This document shows positions 9,291 through 17,895 of a stretch of 21,586 nt of DNA, one piece after another. The DNA comes from a virus. The stretch spans positions 1-21,586 of the IMG/VR virus record IMGVR_UViG_3300008267_000463; one strand, 5' to 3'. A model generated the notes under the pieces. The model saw only the letters and a program-made list of their open reading frames with translations, was not told where the DNA came from and searched no databases. Numbering within the stretch: position 1 is the first letter of the stretch; every line of letters begins with the position of its first letter. Both the position numbers and the translations under genes were made by a program.

Positions 9291-11091
9291 CTTCTTCTGA
9301 ATTAATTGTGAATTTATCTGTTATTCTATCACCAGTTGGGTCTGCTGGGAATTTACCATAATATAACCCCCAAATACCAAATGGGTCTTGTCTTTTAACC
9401 GAAAAACAATAATTATTATACATATAATGAGAATTATTTAAAAATGGGTAATCCAAAGGTTTAACATCACTTTCATTATAACCAATATCCAATAAATCTC
9501 GCCAAACAATCCTAGTATCACCTAAATCAACTGCATAACTAGGTATACCATAAGTGAATTGGTCACCCACTTCAATATATGATGAAAATTCTCTAATTTT
9601 AATCAAATGATGTGGTTGGTAATAATACCCTTCATGTCTAGGACCTAAATCTATTCTTTTTGTTGTTGGTGGTACTGGTGGTGATGTAGGTTTACCTACT
9701 TGTGTAACATAATCTAACATGTTATTTGATGTTTCTCTATTATTAGTGTTAAATCTATGAGCCACATCAGCCAAAACTGTTTCGTTCAATGTGTTAACAT
9801 TGTATTCAACTAAATCACCATAAAATTCGTTATTATTATTTATGTTGTTTATCAGTACGTCTGTTTCTAAAGCGTTGTGTGTTGGAAAAATACCAGTAGT
9901 CCCGTTGTGTATTCTATGAATTGTCGGTATATTTCTTAAATAAGCTAAACTAGGTAAATTACTATTTATTAATTTAGAATCATATGGTGTTTCAATACCA
10001 GCCGCTACTTTTGAAAATAATTTATTGCTATCAGTTTTAACAATTGTTAAATAAAGTTGACTCAATGGTCTACCTAAATTATCTACTAAATCAGTAACAT
10101 CAATATCTTCATTAAAAACAAATTGAATGATTGAATCGTTAAAAAAGTTTTCACTAAAACCTACCCTATACGCTTCATAATCATCATTTTCTATTATTGG
10201 TGCTATTTTTGTTTTGATTTTTCTAAACATTCTAAAATAATATTCACATTCAATATTATTAACTATTTTTTTAATTCTAGAATTAGGTGACAACACACCA
10301 GTTGATGGTTTATCGATGACAAAATAGTAATCTTTTAAATCACCATTATCTAATCCAGTTCTTACAACAACATGGTCACCGTCATACCCAGTTGTACCCA
10401 CAATTCTAACAACATCACCAACATTTAAGTTGTGTCTACATGAAAGGCCAATAGCTGTCATATTTCTAGTTGACACGTTGGCTGGAACACTATTAGTAAT
10501 CAAAATACCACCATTAATCATATTGTGTGTTTTATTACTAGAAGCTGGATAAGTTATTGTTAATTCCCAATTTTTAACTGGTGTTGCTGACGTACCAAAA
10601 GGTTTACTGTCTGGTAAAAAACTAAAACGTTGTCTTTTGGGTTCCATGTCAATATAATTACATAACCCAGCTTTTGTTATGTCTGGGTCATAAACACCAA
10701 ACCAACCATCTTTTTCTTTTAAATTATTTTTAATCGATGCATTATAGGTTAAATCAGTTTCATCGTTTAACCCATCTTTAGGATATGATGTATCTAAAAA
10801 ATCAATAGTTGAATTTAACCAAGACCAAGTATATTTGTTTGAATATAATGGTTCAGACAAATTAAACAAAGGATTGGACATAGTTGTATTCATAGTACCA
10901 ATAATACGATACGATTTACATCTTTGTCTTTCAACATTGAATCTATCGGCAATGTTAACAATCTTATAAATTTCATTTGTTGGTAATAGTCTTTGACTAT
11001 TTTCAACATTAATTTTTAGATAAGTGTCATTGTTAACATTTTTAACAGACAATTCTTTGTTTAATATTTGTTTAGTTCTCTCTGTATTCAT
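9280..11091 (-). CDS. 603-aa tail/baseplate protein with an FCCH-like beta module
   Basis: No full-length match is recognised. Residues about 217-262 read SCRHNLNVGDVVRIVGTTGYDGDHV and onward to YYFVID, in the pattern H-x-L-x-x-G-D-x-V-x-I-x-G with DG-H and a closing aromatic/Ile strand. I know this pattern from small beta modules (FCCH-type) repeated in phage tail and fibre proteins. A Pro-rich linker (about 467-476, KPTSPPVPPT) separates a C-terminal domain with many Tyr, Trp and His residues. No signal peptide or membrane span is seen. The ATG at 11091 lies 4 bases after the stop of the giant upstream gene, with an A/T-only leader. It is probably a virion protein of the outer baseplate; the exact role is unknown. 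Confidence 0.88.
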   Translation of the reverse strand: MNTERTKQILNKELSVKNVNNDTYLKINVENSQRLLPTNEIYKIVNIADRFNVERQRCKSYRIIGTMNTTMSNPLFNLSEPLYSNKYTWSWLNSTIDFLDTSYPKDGLNDETDLTYNASIKNNLKEKDGWFGVYDPDITKAGLCNYIDMEPKRQRFSFLPDSKPFGTSATPVKNWELTITYPASSNKTHNMINGGILITNSVPANVSTRNMTAIGLSCRHNLNVGDVVRIVGTTGYDGDHVVVRTGLDNGDLKDYYFVIDKPSTGVLSPNSRIKKIVNNIECEYYFRMFRKIKTKIAPIIENDDYEAYRVGFSENFFNDSIIQFVFNEDIDVTDLVDNLGRPLSQLYLTIVKTDSNKLFSKVAAGIETPYDSKLINSNLPSLAYLRNIPTIHRIHNGTTGIFPTHNALETDVLINNINNNNEFYGDLVEYNVNTLNETVLADVAHRFNTNNRETSNNMLDYVTQVGKPTSPPVPPTTKRIDLGPRHEGYYYQPHHLIKIREFSSYIEVGDQFTYGIPSYAVDLGDTRIVWRDLLDIGYNESDVKPLDYPFLNNSHYMYNNYCFSVKRQDPFGIWGLYYGKFPADPTGDRITDKFTINSEEDVC

Positions 11092-11095
11092 TTTA

Positions 11096-14000
11096 TTATG
11101 TTGTTAATGTTATTGTACAACCTACATTATCAGTTATTGTTTTTGTTTGTAATGCTGGTGGATAAGCCGAACAGAAGCTAGGGTTAGTAACTGTACCAGC
11201 ATTAATATTTGTATTAACCGAATTACCATCGCTTGATGTATAAGGTGAGAATCCTCCACTAACATTAATCTTATAATAACAATAAGTAGTTGAACCAACA
11301 GTTGTATTACTTCTAGTTATACTTCCATTCAATGCAACAGTAGGCATTGCTATTGTAAATGAACCACTATTAGTACAACCTTTATTATCAGTTATTGTAT
11401 ATGTTATAACAGCCGAACTAGAAACACTTGGCATAGTTGCATTTATTACTTGTTGATTAGATGTAATCGTTTCAGTAAAGAATGAACTAGTACCAGTTGG
11501 ACCAGAGCCATTTATTTTAAATTTAAACGTATATGGTGCACGTTCTGTATAAAAACTATTAACTGACCAATGTGAAACATTAAATTTAAACGTAACAACA
11601 TTAGGGTTACATTGTTTTGTGTTATCAATACCACTAAAGTTTATACCTAATGTTGTGTTTGGTAATCTAATTGCTGATTCAAGCATTTCTAATTCATTAC
11701 TAAAACATAATCCATCAACTGACTTAAATCTTAAATACATTTTACCATTACTTAAAGCAGAACCAGGAACAGTCACATATACATACGTAGAACCGTTTAT
11801 ATAAGCTGTTGATGATGTTAAATTATTCCAAATTAAATCACCAGCACTATCATTTGCTCTATTAATATTATATTGTACACCAATATTTAAAGGTGGTGTA
11901 GAACCAACTGGGATAGGTGCACCAGCTTGTACATAAAATGGAATTATATAATTGTTAGGGTCACATTGTCTAGCTAAATCAGCTGATGCAGCCATTGCTG
12001 AAATCATTTGAGGATTATTACTATCAACATTAAAACTAAATGTAGCAGTAGTATTATAAGCATCTACAACAGTTGCTTGATAAGCACCTCTATATAACTC
12101 AATTGCTGATGTAGTTATGTTTTGATAACCAGCTGGACCAGTAACATTTACTTCATATGGTGATTTACCACCAGTTATTTTTAATTTATATTCACCATCT
12201 TTGGTTTCCCAACATGTTGTTTTCTTAAAAGTGTCTAGTGTTATAACAACTGGTGTTGGACCATCAACAACTAAATCATATATTGTTATATTTGTGGTAC
12301 CATCACTCAAAACTAATTTATAACCAAAATGTTCATTTGGTGGTAGTAATCCATTTGAAGTAGTATCAGCTTCTAACCCAGCTATAATCATTGGGGTTGA
12401 AGTTACACCACCAGAACCTCTTACAGCACCATTGCTTTTATATAATGTATAAGTCCATGTCCCAGAACCACCACCAATACTAGAAATTGTTATTTCACCA
12501 TCAACAGCTGAAGCTGAAGTACACATTTTTGTCACACCAGCACCCCCGTAAAAAGGTGGTGGACCATCAATACTAACTGTTTGAGTCACAACGTTACCAT
12601 TTGCATCTATAACTTCAATTGTATATTGTCCTTGTGGTCCGCTTATTGTTTTTGGAATTGGTTGTCCAGTTGCTGGGTCCATTACTAAAGTACCAGTACT
12701 ATTTAATCCACCAGGTCCACTTATCGTATATGTAAATGGTGCTGTACCAGAAACAACTGTGAACGTAATAGAACCATTTGCACTATTTGAAGCCGCTATT
12801 GAACTAGATGTGATATTAAATTCTTTTTCACTAACTGGAACGCATTTAGTGAAAAATCTTTGATTTAATTTATCTAAACCAGATTTCCCTGGTAAAATAC
12901 CAAAATAAAAGAAATAAGAATTTTTAGGTTGTAAGTAACTAGATGCAGCTCCAGATGGATAACCTCTAAATCTTATATAATCAGCACCGTTTTGTGAGTT
13001 TCCAGCAAAATCATAAGTTGGTGCATTACTTATATTAAAATCTGTTGTAAATGTAGCACCATGATTAAAAGTTGTTACACTATTTGGTAAATCTTTATTC
13101 AATTCAAAAATTACATCTCTAAACCATTTACCACCATTTTCGTCAATATCATTTTTACCTAAAATACCATCTGGTGGAATCGGGTTACCAGCTAAATCAT
13201 AATCTAATTCATCTAAATCAACACCCATTTCACACATGTGTCTAATATTTAAAACTTGTGTAGAATTAGAGTGTACACCTAAACAATCTACTTCAAAGAA
13301 TAACCCAGGTAATGCAGTATCTATACCACATTGACCATTAGTTTCAACTGTTGTTTTGTCATCTGATAATTCTTGTATATCTGGTGGTATTTTATATGAT
13401 GTTGGTATAAGTAAAGATTGTATTTTTGGTATTCCTTGCCAATCACAATCAAAAACAGAACCTAAACAAAGAATATCAGTTGCGAATAATTTGTTCGATA
13501 CAGTATGTGTTGTTGCTGCATAATAGAACTCTTCACCTATTTTTTTACCATCCAAATAAGAATCAATTTTTTTAATAAGACCTTCTTGTAACCCAACATA
13601 ATGAAAACTTTTTTGTGAGTTATTACCAGATGGATAACATAAATCAACCAAATAATTATTTCGGCAGTTATTATCACCAACACCGTTTTTATTTCCATCA
13701 ACACCACCTTGACTGAAAAAATTTGGGTTACAATCGTATTCACAAAATAACTCCCTACCTTTCTTTTTTTTCTTATATTTCAATAAGAAACCATATAAAG
13801 TACCATGTACCCAATCATTATAAAAATCAAATTGGAATAAACCCATACTTTTAGCCATTTCAAAAGCCAAACAGTTATCTAAACCAACTAAATCACCAAA
13901 ACCATTTCCATGGTCACCATCATTAGGATAATGAGATAATTCTGTTGGTTTAGTTGCTTCAAATCCTTTAGAATCTGGTTTACAACCTGGTGCAAAATAA

Positions 14001-15658
14001 GTCCCACTATCAGCTGGACATTGAACATATAAACATTGTACGTAAGGAATTGGGTCAATTTCCATTCCACAAAAAACCTTTAAAAAACCAAAAGGACAGA
14101 TTGTATATCCGAGAAGTGAAAAACAATTACCACCAGCTCTACAAAATGCACCAACAATAGAATTCCAAAAATTTATTAATTTGTTAACTATTGTTATCAT
14201 AAAATTTATGATTTTTATTATGAATGCATTCATAACATAAATCAAAAACCCAACAATTTTAATTATTAAACAAATAATAAAAAATATTGCTGAAATTTCT
14301 GTGTTTACTCTATTAAAAGGGAATGGATTTTTATCACCAGCACATTTGTCAACATTTTTAACAGCTGTTGCTGCTCTTTTCCATGGTGGTAACACGTTTG
14401 TTTGAAAGCGTGAAATAAAATTACTAACAGTATATATTTTATTCCAATATAAACTCCTAAAACTACTTTTTTTAGTGGTTTCGTCAAATTTATAATCAAT
14501 TTCAGTTGAATTTTTAGGATTGTTTGGTACTAAAAATTTAGCTCTTGTTCTAAGTCTACCTTCACCACCAGTATTTTCCATACCAATTTTAAATCTAACA
14601 CTAGCTCTAGTTGGTATTCCTTTGTTAGGGTCATCAGAAGGAATCAAGTTACCATTTTCATCGGTAACAACATAATCTAAATTCATAGGAATTTGATAAG
14701 CCCATGTACCATCAGCATCAATTAATTGACCACCATCTACATCAAATTGTTCAATACCACCATCTATTGTCTCTCGAATCATTTGTATTGTACCTTCACC
14801 AGCAACTTGGTCACAAAGTTCACCTAAATCTTTTCTAGGTCTACATAATTTATTAACACTATTTTTATCTTGGTCACCAAATATGCTACCCATAAACATA
14901 GCAGAAGGTATAATATTGTAATTCATATCAATATCAGCTCTACTAATACCTATTTCACAAGTTTCTTGTTCACCCCAAAATGGTTGTACGTTTACTGAAT
15001 AATTTGTAGATTTAACTTGAACCAATTTATCTAAATTTGTATCACCTTTATATTTTGTAGGACTTTCAAAAAATTTAGCTGGTGTACCTTGACTGATTAA
15101 GTCATAAGGTCTTTGTGATGCAATCCCAATATCTGAAATATCAGCGTCAACATGAATTGTATATGTACCTAGTGGTACACCAAATATCATAAAATCACCA
15201 GCACTATTTGTAGTGGTTGTAAATTTATAATATTTGCAATATACGTGTTCTAATTCTTCGTTGTCTAATATTTCTCTTTTGTTTGGAAAAGTACCAATTG
15301 GTGTATAACAGTCATTATTTGTTTCACTATTTTTTGGTAAAAGATTATATCTAATACCATCACTATCTTTATCAGTAACAATACTATAAGGATACAAACC
15401 TTTAATTACTGTATCATTTTTATCTTCGTCATCAATAGGTAAAAATATACTAACTTTGGCGTTTGGTAAACCAAACCCACTATTTATTATAACTCTACCT
15501 ACTACGACACCATAATCTGAACAAAAATTTCTATAAGCTTCTTCTTGTGTTATTTTCATTGAAAGAACTTCAATGAAATCAAACTCTTGCTCTATTTTAA
15601 CTTTAAGATATTTATCTGAACCATTTGGTGTTGTTCTTATTCTTATTGTTTCTGACAT
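11096..15658 (-). CDS. 1520-aa multidomain baseplate/tail protein with a hydrophobic segment and SprB-like repeats
   Basis: Domains in order: (a) about 50-172, a carboxypeptidase-regulatory-like beta domain, visible as VVVGRVIINSGFGLPNAKVS at its start and GDFMIFGVPLGTYTIHVD at its end; (b) about 454-503, a strongly hydrophobic helix or helices beginning EISAIFFIICLIIKIVGFLI, with Asn/Thr at 485, 489, 492, 496 and 499; (c) a Cys-rich region (C506, C512, C521, C530, C542, C547, C559); (d) a basic run YKKKKKGR at 628-635; (e) about 945-1520, at least five SprB/Ig-like repeats with G-x-x-P-[FY]-T/E and [GQ]-x-Y-x-x-x-V-x-D motifs. It follows gp25- and gp6-like genes, the place of gp7 in T4, but I see no gp7 similarity. 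The start ATG at 15658 has an A/T-only leader. It is probably a large peripheral baseplate or adhesin protein. A membrane-active segment in a virion protein is unusual. Confidence 0.9.
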   Translation of the reverse strand: MSETIRIRTTPNGSDKYLKVKIEQEFDFIEVLSMKITQEEAYRNFCSDYGVVVGRVIINSGFGLPNAKVSIFLPIDDEDKNDTVIKGLYPYSIVTDKDSDGIRYNLLPKNSETNNDCYTPIGTFPNKREILDNEELEHVYCKYYKFTTTTNSAGDFMIFGVPLGTYTIHVDADISDIGIASQRPYDLISQGTPAKFFESPTKYKGDTNLDKLVQVKSTNYSVNVQPFWGEQETCEIGISRADIDMNYNIIPSAMFMGSIFGDQDKNSVNKLCRPRKDLGELCDQVAGEGTIQMIRETIDGGIEQFDVDGGQLIDADGTWAYQIPMNLDYVVTDENGNLIPSDDPNKGIPTRASVRFKIGMENTGGEGRLRTRAKFLVPNNPKNSTEIDYKFDETTKKSSFRSLYWNKIYTVSNFISRFQTNVLPPWKRAATAVKNVDKCAGDKNPFPFNRVNTEISAIFFIICLIIKIVGFLIYVMNAFIIKIINFMITIVNKLINFWNSIVGAFCRAGGNCFSLLGYTICPFGFLKVFCGMEIDPIPYVQCLYVQCPADSGTYFAPGCKPDSKGFEATKPTELSHYPNDGDHGNGFGDLVGLDNCLAFEMAKSMGLFQFDFYNDWVHGTLYGFLLKYKKKKKGRELFCEYDCNPNFFSQGGVDGNKNGVGDNNCRNNYLVDLCYPSGNNSQKSFHYVGLQEGLIKKIDSYLDGKKIGEEFYYAATTHTVSNKLFATDILCLGSVFDCDWQGIPKIQSLLIPTSYKIPPDIQELSDDKTTVETNGQCGIDTALPGLFFEVDCLGVHSNSTQVLNIRHMCEMGVDLDELDYDLAGNPIPPDGILGKNDIDENGGKWFRDVIFELNKDLPNSVTTFNHGATFTTDFNISNAPTYDFAGNSQNGADYIRFRGYPSGAASSYLQPKNSYFFYFGILPGKSGLDKLNQRFFTKCVPVSEKEFNITSSSIAASNSANGSITFTVVSGTAPFTYTISGPGGLNSTGTLVMDPATGQPIPKTISGPQGQYTIEVIDANGNVVTQTVSIDGPPPFYGGAGVTKMCTSASAVDGEITISSIGGGSGTWTYTLYKSNGAVRGSGGVTSTPMIIAGLEADTTSNGLLPPNEHFGYKLVLSDGTTNITIYDLVVDGPTPVVITLDTFKKTTCWETKDGEYKLKITGGKSPYEVNVTGPAGYQNITTSAIELYRGAYQATVVDAYNTTATFSFNVDSNNPQMISAMAASADLARQCDPNNYIIPFYVQAGAPIPVGSTPPLNIGVQYNINRANDSAGDLIWNNLTSSTAYINGSTYVYVTVPGSALSNGKMYLRFKSVDGLCFSNELEMLESAIRLPNTTLGINFSGIDNTKQCNPNVVTFKFNVSHWSVNSFYTERAPYTFKFKINGSGPTGTSSFFTETITSNQQVINATMPSVSSSAVITYTITDNKGCTNSGSFTIAMPTVALNGSITRSNTTVGSTTYCYYKINVSGGFSPYTSSDGNSVNTNINAGTVTNPSFCSAYPPALQTKTITDNVGCTITLTT
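11099..12826 (-). repeat. Array of SprB/Ig-like repeats within the 1520-aa protein
   Basis: Diverged protein repeats of about 75-105 residues. Approximate units by residue are 945-1032, 1040-1133, 1137-1211, 1335-1438 and 1440-1520; 1222-1330 may be a sixth, more diverged unit. Shared signs are a G-x-[AS]-P-[FY] turn near the first third and a GxYxxxVxDA or TITDNxGCT strand at the end. The last two end with TITDNKGCT and TITDNVGCT, very close to the SprB consensus of flavobacterial adhesins. The units are too diverged to show as DNA repeats. Confidence 0.7.
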
Positions 15659-15666
15659 ATTAATTT

Positions 15667-16011
15667 TTAATTTTTTTCTGTTATATCTTCAACATCCATC
15701 ATGATAACATCATCTTCTGTTAAATCTTCAAAATCATCATCATCATCATCATCATGTTCATCATCTTTTTTACCGTTAAAATATCTGTTTAATAAGTTTG
15801 CAACATTAACATCTCTTGTTAATACTATAGTGTTAAACATGAACCATATGATAGCTAGATTTATTATTGGTAATAATAAAACACCAACTAAAAATCCTAT
15901 CACTTTGAAAAAATAATGTACAAATAATTTACCTTTTTCTTTGTTTGTTAATTTTGAAAACTTTGTTTTTTCTGGCATTTCAAAACCATCTTTTTTACAA
16001 CCACAACCCAT
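15667..16011 (-). CDS. Small membrane protein, 114 aa, with poly-Asp C-terminal tail
   Basis: It starts MGCGCKKDGFEMPEKTKFSK. Residues about 34-64 are hydrophobic (FFKVIGFLVGVLLLPIINLA then IIWFMFNTIVL), enough for one long or two short membrane spans with a Pro-Ile-Ile-Asn break at 48-51. The N-terminal 30 residues are basic; the C-terminal 33 are strongly acidic with seven consecutive Asp (87-93). The charge distribution suggests both termini may face the cytosol if there are two spans. No lipobox or signal-peptide cleavage site is seen. It sits between the gp6-like gene and the 1520-aa gene that also carries a hydrophobic segment. A holin-like or virion-membrane adaptor role is possible, but neither is supported by similarity I can recognise. 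Confidence 0.84.
   Translation of the reverse strand: MGCGCKKDGFEMPEKTKFSKLTNKEKGKLFVHYFFKVIGFLVGVLLLPIINLAIIWFMFNTIVLTRDVNVANLLNRYFNGKKDDEHDDDDDDDFEDLTEDDVIMMDVEDITEKN
15733..15755. repeat. Trinucleotide microsatellite (ATC)n / (GAT)n
   Basis: Seven full ATC units plus two bases on the plus strand, read as GAT (Asp) codons of the 114-aa membrane protein. Slippage here would lengthen or shorten the acidic tail without breaking the frame. Confidence 0.9.
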
Positions 16012-16076
16012 TTTATTTTTGTTTTATAATTTTGTTATTTTAACAATAATAATCATTATTTTTGAATAAATAAACC

Positions 16077-17891
16077 TTATTGTCTTGCCCTAACAAGAAT
16101 ATCTTTTGTTGGGTATTTGATTTCAAACATTGTTGTTGGTTCACCAAACAAAGTCATATCTGAAACATCTATTTGTCTGGTTGCTTCATCAAAATAAGAT
16201 TGTGATATTTCATTAAGACTATATTTACCTTCACCAACTTTATTATAAAACCTTATATCAATAAGATTCAATACACCACCAATATTATTTATTGTTTCAA
16301 TAAGAGGTGATATGTAAATATTTTCACCCATTTCAAACTTGTTAACATCAAAATATTTTTTAACTTCACTAATAACTTGAGACATAACTTGAGATTGTGC
16401 CACTTTTTTATCTATGAATAAATCAATTTCTAAAGATAAGTTAACTATCCTACCATCAGCAATTTGAACATAATCATTCAACATTCTATAATCAGCTAAA
16501 TAATTTGCCATATTTTCTTTCAATGTTGTTGTTGATTGGTTTGTTAATTGACCATTTGCATCTAAATTTAAAACGTATATTTTGACTTTGTTTTGTTCTT
16601 CAAAAACACCACTTCTAAATGGAGAACCAAATCTACCAGGTATTTGAGCAATTTTTGTTTGATAATCTTTTATTGTTACAGCTCTGTTTTGTGATGCAAA
16701 GTTATATCTAACCATATTTCTAATTTCTTCAACACTAGGTTCATTTTTACCACCTATAGCTGGAAATGCGTTGTTAACTTTTAATGACTTTTTAACATTT
16801 TGGTTTATTGTTGAATCACTACCGTTAACGCTCATATCAACAATACCTAACCCTTTAATTACATTTGGTCCTAAATTAGAATCAGAACCACCACCAACTT
16901 TATATTTTATAAACATAGTAGTATTTGGTGTTGGAACAACACCCAATGATAAATTATTGATAAAGTTACCTATTTGTTTAACCAACGCTGGGTTTGTGTC
17001 AAAATCACAAAGACTGTTTATGTCTTGTGTTCCAGCACCAAATGTAATTTTGGTAAAACCTAAATCTGTATATTCTCTTATAAATCTTTTTGACACACTT
17101 ATCCATTTTCCTGGTTTCATACCAGAATTATCACTAGCACGTGTATTGTCTTCTATGAAAACTTTATCTTCAGCCAAAGCATCAACTTCAAACCATCTAT
17201 TATCTATATTTAAAAAATCGCTAAAAGTTGGTGTTGTTGCGTAATTTGTTCCTGGCAATGTTATAATAGAATCAATCATCAATACATCATTATCTGGTAA
17301 TACAACATTTAAAAATGGTATAGCATCATTAGTGTTTATAATTCTTTTTAATATTTTACTGTAACCATTTGTTACCATTTCTCTTTTTGTTATGGTATAA
17401 TTTATCAAAGTACCATTTGAATTAAAGTTAGGTATAATTAAACGATTTGGTATACCACTAATTGAAAAAGGGCTAGAAAAATCAACATCATAATTTAATT
17501 CGAATATTTTACCAGAACCAGAAACTTGAGAACCAGCTCTTATAATTGGAGCATAGGTAACATCAAAAGTATCACCAAATACTGGCAACGTAACACTTAA
17601 ATCTACGATTGTTGCACTGGCTCTTTTTCCTGGCACTTTTAATCCTAATGTTCTAGCAATAGAAAGTATTGATTTTCTTTCTTGTGCATAATCTATTTGA
17701 GTTTCAGCAAACATTCTGTCGGTATTGAATGACAACATATCCCCAACAGCTGCATTTAATTCTAAAAGCATCATACCAACAGATGCATCATTAAAGTCAG
17801 CAAAAACATCTGGGTAATATTGTCTAACATAATTAACTAAATCGGTTCTAATGTTAGCGAAATCTCGTGATGTGTAATTTACATTTGGCAT
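16077..17891 (-). CDS. Baseplate wedge protein, gp6 / baseplate-J-like
   Basis: Baseplate wedge subunit of the type of T4 gp6, which dimerises to form the ring linking wedges around the central hub. The N-terminus NYTSRDFANIRTDLVNYVRQ with YPDVFADFNDASVGMMLLE after it is the characteristic opening of gp6-like wedge proteins. The middle has IKYKVGGGSDSNLGPNVI (328-345), a baseplate-J type strand-GGG-N motif. Residues 394-410 (VRYNFASQNRAVTIKDY) and the region to the end match the conserved C-terminal dimer domain. The length of 604 aa is close to that of T4 gp6 (660 aa). It follows the gp25-like gene by 4 bases, as in T4, where gp25 and gp6 contact each other in the wedge core. The leader is A/T-only. 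I give no symbol because nomenclature differs between phages. Confidence 0.87.
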   Translation of the reverse strand: MPNVNYTSRDFANIRTDLVNYVRQYYPDVFADFNDASVGMMLLELNAAVGDMLSFNTDRMFAETQIDYAQERKSILSIARTLGLKVPGKRASATIVDLSVTLPVFGDTFDVTYAPIIRAGSQVSGSGKIFELNYDVDFSSPFSISGIPNRLIIPNFNSNGTLINYTITKREMVTNGYSKILKRIINTNDAIPFLNVVLPDNDVLMIDSIITLPGTNYATTPTFSDFLNIDNRWFEVDALAEDKVFIEDNTRASDNSGMKPGKWISVSKRFIREYTDLGFTKITFGAGTQDINSLCDFDTNPALVKQIGNFINNLSLGVVPTPNTTMFIKYKVGGGSDSNLGPNVIKGLGIVDMSVNGSDSTINQNVKKSLKVNNAFPAIGGKNEPSVEEIRNMVRYNFASQNRAVTIKDYQTKIAQIPGRFGSPFRSGVFEEQNKVKIYVLNLDANGQLTNQSTTTLKENMANYLADYRMLNDYVQIADGRIVNLSLEIDLFIDKKVAQSQVMSQVISEVKKYFDVNKFEMGENIYISPLIETINNIGGVLNLIDIRFYNKVGEGKYSLNEISQSYFDEATRQIDVSDMTLFGEPTTMFEIKYPTKDILVRARQ

Positions 17892-17895
17892 ATTT

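Noticed and set aside
11096-15658. Naming the 1520-aa gene gp7 from its place after gp25 and gp6
   Set aside because: Position alone suggests it, but the visible domains (carboxypeptidase-regulatory-like, hydrophobic segment, SprB-like repeats) are not those of T4 gp7.
15701-15916. Plus-strand frame with a long Ser run
   Set aside because: The Ser run is just the reverse reading of the GAT microsatellite that encodes poly-Asp in the 114-aa gene.
16032-16046. Inverted repeat TTGTTA-TTT-TAACAA between the gp6-like gene and the 114-aa gene
   Set aside because: The stem is short, A/T-rich and weak, and the genes on both sides run on in the same direction. It is expected by chance in such DNA.
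16771-17244. Plus-strand open frame of 157 codons
   Set aside because: It lies wholly inside the well-supported gp6-like gene on the other strand; its product is low-complexity with no recognisable motif. It is a mirror of the coding bias.
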